Source: Allobosea sp. 67-29
Lineage (GTDB): Bacteria; Pseudomonadota; Alphaproteobacteria; Rhizobiales; Beijerinckiaceae
Length of the DNA: 64,000 nucleotides
NCBI RefSeq assembly: GCF_001898115.1
Contig: NZ_MKSQ01000005.1
Location: 461,222 to 525,221 of the forward strand
Reading direction: 5' to 3'
Below, piece after piece: positions 59,331 through 64,000 of the stretch. The notes beneath the pieces are model-generated. The model was not told the origin of the DNA. It ran no database searches and was given only the letters and a program-made list of their open reading frames with translations. Position numbers and translations under genes: made by a program. Position 1 is the first letter of the stretch. Every line of letters starts with the position of its first letter.

Positions 59331-60167
59331 ATGTCCCTCTCCCAACGCCAGCTCGCCTTGCTGCTGATCGCGCCCGGCCTCGCGCTCGTCGCGGGGCTGT
59401 TCATCTATCCGCTCAGCTTCTCGTTGATCTCGGCCTTCACCGGGCCTGAGGGCGGCTTCTCGCTGCAGTCCTTCGGCAAGGCCTGGGAACTCTATTCCGG
59501 CGACGTCCTCTTCACCGTCGTCATCGTGTTCTCGTCATGCGTCTTCACCGGGCTCGCCGCGATCGTCATCGCCGGCACGCTGACGCTGGGCGAAAACCGC
59601 TATATCGTCGGCACGCTGAAGGCGCTCTATCGCTGGCCGCTCTTCATCCCCTTCATCGTGGCGGCGCAGTGCATGCGCACCTTCCTCGCCAAGAACGGGC
59701 TGATGAACAACACCTTCGTCTCGCTCGGCCTGATGGAGCCGCTGCAGGCGGTGAGCTTCCTCGACTGGCGCGGCATCATCGCCACCTTCGTCTGGAAGCA
59801 GACGCCCTTTGTCGCGCTCTTGCTCGCCGGCGCGCTGGCGGCCATCGACCGCGCCACGCTCGAAGCCGGCCGCAATCTCGGCGCCTCGCGCATCCGCGTG
59901 CTTATCGAGCTCGCCTTGCCGCAGGTGATGCCGACGCTGCTCGTCGCGCTCGTGCTCTCCTTCGTGACGATGCTCTCGGTGCTCTCGGTGCCGATGATGG
60001 TGGCGGGTTCCCAGCCGACTATGCTGACCGTCGACATGGCCTTCCGCATCAACGCCTATGGCGACTATTCCACGGCCAACGCGCTCGGCGTCATCACCTA
60101 TCTGATCTCGGCAGGCGCGGCGATCATCTATCTCAAGCGCGGCATGACCAGGGAGGGCGCGCCGTGA
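59331..60167 (+). CDS. ABC transporter permease, first subunit
   Basis: 278 residues, about six helices. The EAA loop reads EAGRNLGASRIRVLIELALP, contacting the ATPase. I start at ATG 59331 (MSLSQRQLALLLIAPG); the ATG at 59298 lies inside the inverted repeat and would add 11 residues encoded by the repeat. It overlaps the second permease by GTGA. Part of the importer with the ATPase and binding protein upstream. Confidence 0.9.
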   Translation: MSLSQRQLALLLIAPGLALVAGLFIYPLSFSLISAFTGPEGGFSLQSFGKAWELYSGDVLFTVVIVFSSCVFTGLAAIVIAGTLTLGENRYIVGTLKALYRWPLFIPFIVAAQCMRTFLAKNGLMNNTFVSLGLMEPLQAVSFLDWRGIIATFVWKQTPFVALLLAGALAAIDRATLEAGRNLGASRIRVLIELALPQVMPTLLVALVLSFVTMLSVLSVPMMVAGSQPTMLTVDMAFRINAYGDYSTANALGVITYLISAGAAIIYLKRGMTREGAP

Positions 60168-60979
60168 TCCGCCTCGCCGCCACGGCGCGGGCGACGCTCG
60201 CCGCCTTTCTGCTCGCCGCCTTCGCCTTCGTTCTGATCGGCCCGCTCGCCAATCTGGCGCTGTGGTCCGTCGCCGAGCGCTGGTACACGCCCCACAAGCT
60301 GCCGGTGACCTATGGCACGCGCTACTGGGAGCAGGTCTTCCGGCCGACCGGCGACGCCATGGCCTCGCTCGGCACCTCGGTCTGGATCGCGGTGCTGACG
60401 GTCGTCGTCGCGCTCGCGCTCTCGATCCCCGCCGGCTATGCGCTGGCGCGGCTGAAGCTGCCGGCCCGCGCGCTCTTCATGATCCTGTTCCTGCTGCCGC
60501 AGGCCTTTCCTTCGGTCGCGATCTACATCAACGTCGCCCGCATCTTCTATCAGCTCGGCATCAACGGTACGGTGCTGGCCGTCGTGCTGGTCCATGCCGC
60601 GCACGGGCTGGTCTATTCGGTCTGGATCGCGGCGGCGGCCTTCGGCGCCGTCGATCGCGATCTCGAACTCGCCGCCCGCAATATCGGCGCATCGCCGCTG
60701 AAGACCTTCTTCTCGGTGACGCTGCCGCTGGCAGCGCCCGGCATCATCGCCAGCGGCATCTTCGTCTTCCTGGAATCGCTCGACGAGTTCACCGGCACCT
60801 TCTTCGTCGGCGTGCCGCAGGTCACGACCTTGCCGCTCCTGCTCTACAACGCGGCGATGGGCGGCAATTACCAGGTCGCCTCGATCACGGCGCTGATCCT
60901 GCTCGTGCCGTCGGTGCTGTTCATGCTGTTCATCGAGCGCTTCCTGCGCGCCGACGTGCTGGCAAAGGTCGGGGCCTGA
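60164..60979 (+). CDS. ABC transporter permease, second subunit
   Basis: 271 residues starting with GTG 60164 behind AGGGAGG, overlapping the first permease by four bases. About six helices, with the EAA-type loop ELAARNIGASPLKTFFSVTLP. Together with the first permease it forms the heterodimeric channel. The convergent acetamidase/formamidase gene starts its 3' end 26 bases away. An open frame reading further back to 59537 is only the out-of-frame shadow of the first permease. Confidence 0.9.
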   Translation: MIRLAATARATLAAFLLAAFAFVLIGPLANLALWSVAERWYTPHKLPVTYGTRYWEQVFRPTGDAMASLGTSVWIAVLTVVVALALSIPAGYALARLKLPARALFMILFLLPQAFPSVAIYINVARIFYQLGINGTVLAVVLVHAAHGLVYSVWIAAAAFGAVDRDLELAARNIGASPLKTFFSVTLPLAAPGIIASGIFVFLESLDEFTGTFFVGVPQVTTLPLLLYNAAMGGNYQVASITALILLVPSVLFMLFIERFLRADVLAKVGA

Positions 60980-61005
60980 GCGCCAGGCCCCGACGCGGCC
61001 GGCGC

Positions 61006-61938
61006 TCAGCCCTTGCCGCGTAGCGACATGCCCTGCGTGATCGCGGTCTTCTCCAGCCGGCAGGCGACGCAATAGGCCGGGTTGAAGACGTTCGCGATGT
61101 CGTAGCGCACCGCCTGCCCGAGCAGATGGCTGGCCTCGACGGCGTCGACGCCGAGGTCTTCCCCGATCCAGCGCAGCATCTCGGTCGTCGCGAACTGCAG
61201 CGGCTGGTCGAGCGGGCGCCCGGCGGCGATGACCAGGAGATCGGTCTGCGTCTCGCAGCGCGGCCAGAGCAGCTTGTGCCCCTTGCGCAGCTCGACGCGG
61301 AATTCGACCTCGAACGAGGTCTCGACGCCGGTACCGGCGATCTCGCCGTCGCCCTGGCAGGCATGGCCGTCGCCGAGGAAGAACAGCCCGCCCGGCGCAT
61401 GGACCGGGAAGGCGATGGTCGCGCCGGGGCCGAACAGGCGGTAGTCCATATTGCCGCCATGGGCGCCGCTCGTCGCGGTCGAGATTGCCTGGCCGCGTTC
61501 GGGCGCGACGCCGAAGCAGCCGAGCATCGGCGTCAATGGGAAGCTCCAGTCGCGGATGCGGGCCGAGGGCTCCAGCAGCTTCACCGTGCCGGCCGCGGCG
61601 TCGATCGCCCACTCATGGCGCTCGCGCTTCGGCAGCTCGGCGAGGATCGCCGGGTCGAGCACGCCGGGCGCCAGTGGCGAATAGGTCCAGCCGGTCTTCC
61701 GGTTCGGGGTCATCCGCTCGACCGTCACCAGCAGCGCGTCGCCGGGCTCGGCGCCGGTCACGAAGAACGGGCCGGTCATCGGATTGCCGCGCGGCGCCCT
61801 CTGCGCGCTCTCGTGATCGGTTCCGGCGGCGTCGAGCGTCGTCGTGACGACGCGGTCGCCGCTGGCGATCTCCAGCACGGCGGGCAGGGTGCCGATCACG
61901 TTGTGATACTGCGTCGGCTGGAAGTGGTGGCGCGTCAT
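61006..61938 (-). CDS. Acetamidase/formamidase family protein
   Basis: 310-residue amidohydrolase of the FmdA_AmdA family, with the conserved GPFFVTGAEPGDALLV, MLGCFGVAP, GGNMDYRLF and GDGHACQGDGEIAGT blocks. Family enzymes release ammonia from short amides in the cytoplasm and use a metal-bound active site. ATG 61938 with GAAGG upstream is the start; the frame from 62307 adds a basic non-homologous leader. It is convergent with the ABC importer, so amide uptake is a possible but unproven link. Confidence 0.9.
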   Translation of the reverse strand: MTRHHFQPTQYHNVIGTLPAVLEIASGDRVVTTTLDAAGTDHESAQRAPRGNPMTGPFFVTGAEPGDALLVTVERMTPNRKTGWTYSPLAPGVLDPAILAELPKRERHEWAIDAAAGTVKLLEPSARIRDWSFPLTPMLGCFGVAPERGQAISTATSGAHGGNMDYRLFGPGATIAFPVHAPGGLFFLGDGHACQGDGEIAGTGVETSFEVEFRVELRKGHKLLWPRCETQTDLLVIAAGRPLDQPLQFATTEMLRWIGEDLGVDAVEASHLLGQAVRYDIANVFNPAYCVACRLEKTAITQGMSLRGKG

Positions 61939-62062
61939 GGCGGACCTTCTGCGGCGGGAGCGGACGCGAGTCGGAGAGCCGCCTCGCGCCCCGATCCTAG
62001 AAGAACGCGTGGGTCGGGGAAGAGCGGAGGGCGGGGGGCTGCCCTGCCTGATCCGCCTTACG

Positions 62063-63259
62063 CTACTCTGCCGGTGTCGCCGCCTGCGTCCGCGTGTCCT
62101 GCGCCAGAATGTAGAAGGCGAGTGCGGCGCACCAGACGATGAGGCCGAAGACGGCCGCCGCGCCCAGCACCAGCCCGAAGCCGCCCCGCGCATAGAGGAC
62201 CGCCAGCATCGGCACAACGAAGCCGCTGACGGTGAAGCCGAGGAAATAGCGCACGCTGAAAGCCTTGGCGCGGTGTTGCGCTGGGACATAGCGGGCGACC
62301 ATCGCATCGTTCACGACGACCTGCCCGTAGATCGCCGTCATCGTCAGGACGAGCCCGAGCAGCAGCGTGACGCCTTGCGTCGCCGCCGCGATGGCAAGGC
62401 CGATCGGCTGCAGCAGGGCGAGGCCGACGAACAGGGCCGGCAGCGTGTAGCGATCGACGAGCCGGCCCATCAGCCATTGCGCCCCGGCGCCGAAGACGAA
62501 GACCAGCGTCGCCAGCGAGCCGGTCAGGGCCAGCGGCAACTCCAGGCCCAGCCGCTCGTCGAGGATCTTCGGCAGGGCGATGGTGGTGAGATTGAAGGTC
62601 ATGCCGCCTGCGATGATGGCGATGGCGAAGACCACGAGAAGCGCTGCCGGCCGGCTCAGCGGGATCAGCTCGGCCTTGCCCGAGCGGCTGCCATGCGGCT
62701 CGCCGTCCCCGGGCACCAGGATCAGGAACGCGACCCCCAGGGCGAGGCAGATCAGGCCGGGGAGCACGAAGGCGGCACGCCAGCCGAGGCTCGCGGCAAT
62801 CAGCGCGGTGACGCCGGCCGCGGAAGCCGCTCCGAGATTGCCCCAGACCGCGTTGACGCCGAGGTCGCGTCCGAGCTGGCTGGCGTGGCTCACCAGCATC
62901 GTCGAGCCGACCGGATGATAGATCGCGGAGGCGACGCCGAGTACCAGGAGCCAGCCGGCGAAGGCGGCCGGCTGGCTCGCGGAGGCGACGCCGAGGCAGG
63001 ACAGGCCATAGCCGACGAAGAAGACCGCGAGCATGTTCCGGCGGCCGAAGCGGTCCGAAAGCCAGCCCATCGGCAGCGAGCACAGGCCGAAGGCAACGAA
63101 GGCCCCGGTCGCGAGCCCGATCAGCTCGGCATAGCTCAGCCCGGTCTGCGCCGCGATCGCGATGACGGCAGTCGGGTAGATCAGCAGCACGAAGTGGTCG
63201 AGCGCATGGGCGGCATTGACGAAAAGAAGCGTTCGCTTGGACAGGGGTTCAGGTGACAT
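62063..63259 (-). CDS. MFS transporter (Fsr-like)
   Basis: 398-residue twelve-helix major facilitator. Motif A is GWLSDRFGRRNML and the helix-4 segment ASAIYHPVGSTMLVSHAS resembles fosmidomycin-resistance-type exporters. It is divergent from the AraC regulator gene at the window end, with 93 bases between the starts, which suggests local control. The substrate is unknown. Confidence 0.87.
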   Translation of the reverse strand: MSPEPLSKRTLLFVNAAHALDHFVLLIYPTAVIAIAAQTGLSYAELIGLATGAFVAFGLCSLPMGWLSDRFGRRNMLAVFFVGYGLSCLGVASASQPAAFAGWLLVLGVASAIYHPVGSTMLVSHASQLGRDLGVNAVWGNLGAASAAGVTALIAASLGWRAAFVLPGLICLALGVAFLILVPGDGEPHGSRSGKAELIPLSRPAALLVVFAIAIIAGGMTFNLTTIALPKILDERLGLELPLALTGSLATLVFVFGAGAQWLMGRLVDRYTLPALFVGLALLQPIGLAIAAATQGVTLLLGLVLTMTAIYGQVVVNDAMVARYVPAQHRAKAFSVRYFLGFTVSGFVVPMLAVLYARGGFGLVLGAAAVFGLIVWCAALAFYILAQDTRTQAATPAE

Positions 63260-63352
63260 GGCTCTGCTCGCGGTGGGGATACGCCTGTCTATCTTGACCC
63301 GTTGCGCGCCGTCGGGTCGTTATATGACGCGATCGGGCCAAAGGAGGATGCG

Positions 63353-64000
63353 GTGCGGGGGGAAAGCGACGCCTATCAGACGGTCCCGCGTGCGGTCGCG
63401 GTCATGCCGAAATCCTACGATGGCGGCGTCAGCACCGGCTGGCACAGCCATCCCCGTGCGCAATTGCTCTACGCGACCTCGGGTCTGACGCTGGTGACGG
63501 CCGAGGATGGCACCTGGATCCTGCCCGCCCGCCATGCCCTGTGGATCCCGCCCGGGCTTTTCCATGAGGTCAGGATGCACGGGCAGGTGACGATGTGCTC
63601 GGCCTATGTCACGCCGGAGGCCGTCGGAGTCCTGCCGACCGGTTGCCGGGTGTTGGAGGTGACCCCGCTCCTGGCTGCGGCACTGCCGGCGCTGGCGGCC
63701 GAGCCGATGCTCTACGAGGAGGACGGACGCGGCGGCCATCTCGCGGCGCTCGTCCTCGACGAGATCGCGCGGGCGCCGGAAACCTCGCTGACCTTGCCGC
63801 TGCCGCGCGACCCGCGCCTGCGGCGCGTTTGCGAAGCGCTGCTGCAGAACCCCGGCTCGCCGGTCGATCTCGACGGCTGGGCGCAGCGCGTGGGCGCGAG
63901 CCGGCGCACGCTGACCCGCGGCTTCCGGGCGGAGACCGGCATGAGCTTCGGTGACTGGCGGGCGCGGCTGCGCGTCGTGCGGGCGATGGCACTGGCGTCG
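63353..64000 (+). CDS. AraC-family regulator with cupin sensor domain (3' end outside window)
   Basis: Read directly from the sequence because the gene runs off the window: GTG 63353, preceded by AGGAGG (63342-63347), opens a frame to the last base (216 codons). The N-terminal half is a cupin (STGWHSHPRAQLLYATSG, then LWIPPGLFHEV); the C-terminal part begins an AraC helix-turn-helix (VDLDGWAQRVGASRRTLTRGF). The arrangement is that of NimR/YdeO-like regulators that control adjacent exporters. Its divergent neighbour is an MFS transporter, the probable target. About 40-50 residues are missing. Confidence 0.88.
   Translation, partial: MRGESDAYQTVPRAVAVMPKSYDGGVSTGWHSHPRAQLLYATSGLTLVTAEDGTWILPARHALWIPPGLFHEVRMHGQVTMCSAYVTPEAVGVLPTGCRVLEVTPLLAAALPALAAEPMLYEEDGRGGHLAALVLDEIARAPETSLTLPLPRDPRLRRVCEALLQNPGSPVDLDGWAQRVGASRRTLTRGFRAETGMSFGDWRARLRVVRAMALAS

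Overview
The window is 64 kb of GC-rich, gene-dense chromosome from an alphaproteobacterium. The order pckA / chvI-chvG-hprK-EIIA-HPr / tsaE-divL-ahcY / murU-addB-addA-trxA is a core neighbourhood of the Hyphomicrobiales (Rhizobiales). An Irr-type iron box and a Zur-type zinc box fit the same group. A Bosea-like genus is plausible but cannot be proven from sequence alone. I see no rRNA, tRNA, CRISPR array, prophage or insertion sequence, and base composition is uniform, so this looks like vertically inherited chromosome with ordinary accessory transport and catabolic genes.

Layout. 1-9.7 kb holds amino-acid and small-molecule metabolism: a 5'-cut ornithine cyclodeaminase, a zinc-responsive CobW GTPase behind a Zur box, a LysR regulator, an MFS exporter, a gamma-glutamyltransferase-like enzyme, two tail-to-tail Gfo/Idh/MocA dehydrogenases and an arginase. 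9.8-13.9 kb is an efeU-efeB-efeO iron-uptake operon in which the cupredoxin domain normally found at the start of EfeO sits at the C-terminus of the EfeU permease; a candidate Irr box lies upstream. 14-18 kb has an aldehyde dehydrogenase paired with an acetolactate-synthase-family ThDP enzyme, and a class II glutamine amidotransferase. 18.3-22.1 kb is a TRAP QM pair without a binding protein, followed by a NhaD-like antiporter.

22.2-47.4 kb is mostly the conserved core: a DUF4105 protein, PEP carboxykinase, a HugZ-like protein, the ChvI/ChvG two-component system, short HPr kinase, mannose-type EIIA and HPr (a regulatory, not sugar-importing, PTS), a TsaE-AmgK fusion, a DivL-type pseudo-histidine kinase with tyrosine at the phosphoacceptor position, S-adenosylhomocysteinase behind a palindromic operator, MurU, AddB, AddA, a DUF1345 protein, thioredoxin, DoxX and a class A penicillin-binding protein. 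This links carbon and envelope sensing, cell-cycle control, cell-wall recycling, DNA repair and redox balance.

47.4-64 kb is accessory: a Bcr/CflA-type MFS, diaminopropionate ammonia-lyase divergent from an Lrp regulator, a three-subunit FAD/cytochrome c dehydrogenase of the gluconate dehydrogenase type, a ClC channel, a 2H phosphodiesterase, a four-gene ABC importer with a large inverted repeat inside the operon, an acetamidase/formamidase, and an MFS transporter divergent from an AraC regulator cut by the window end.
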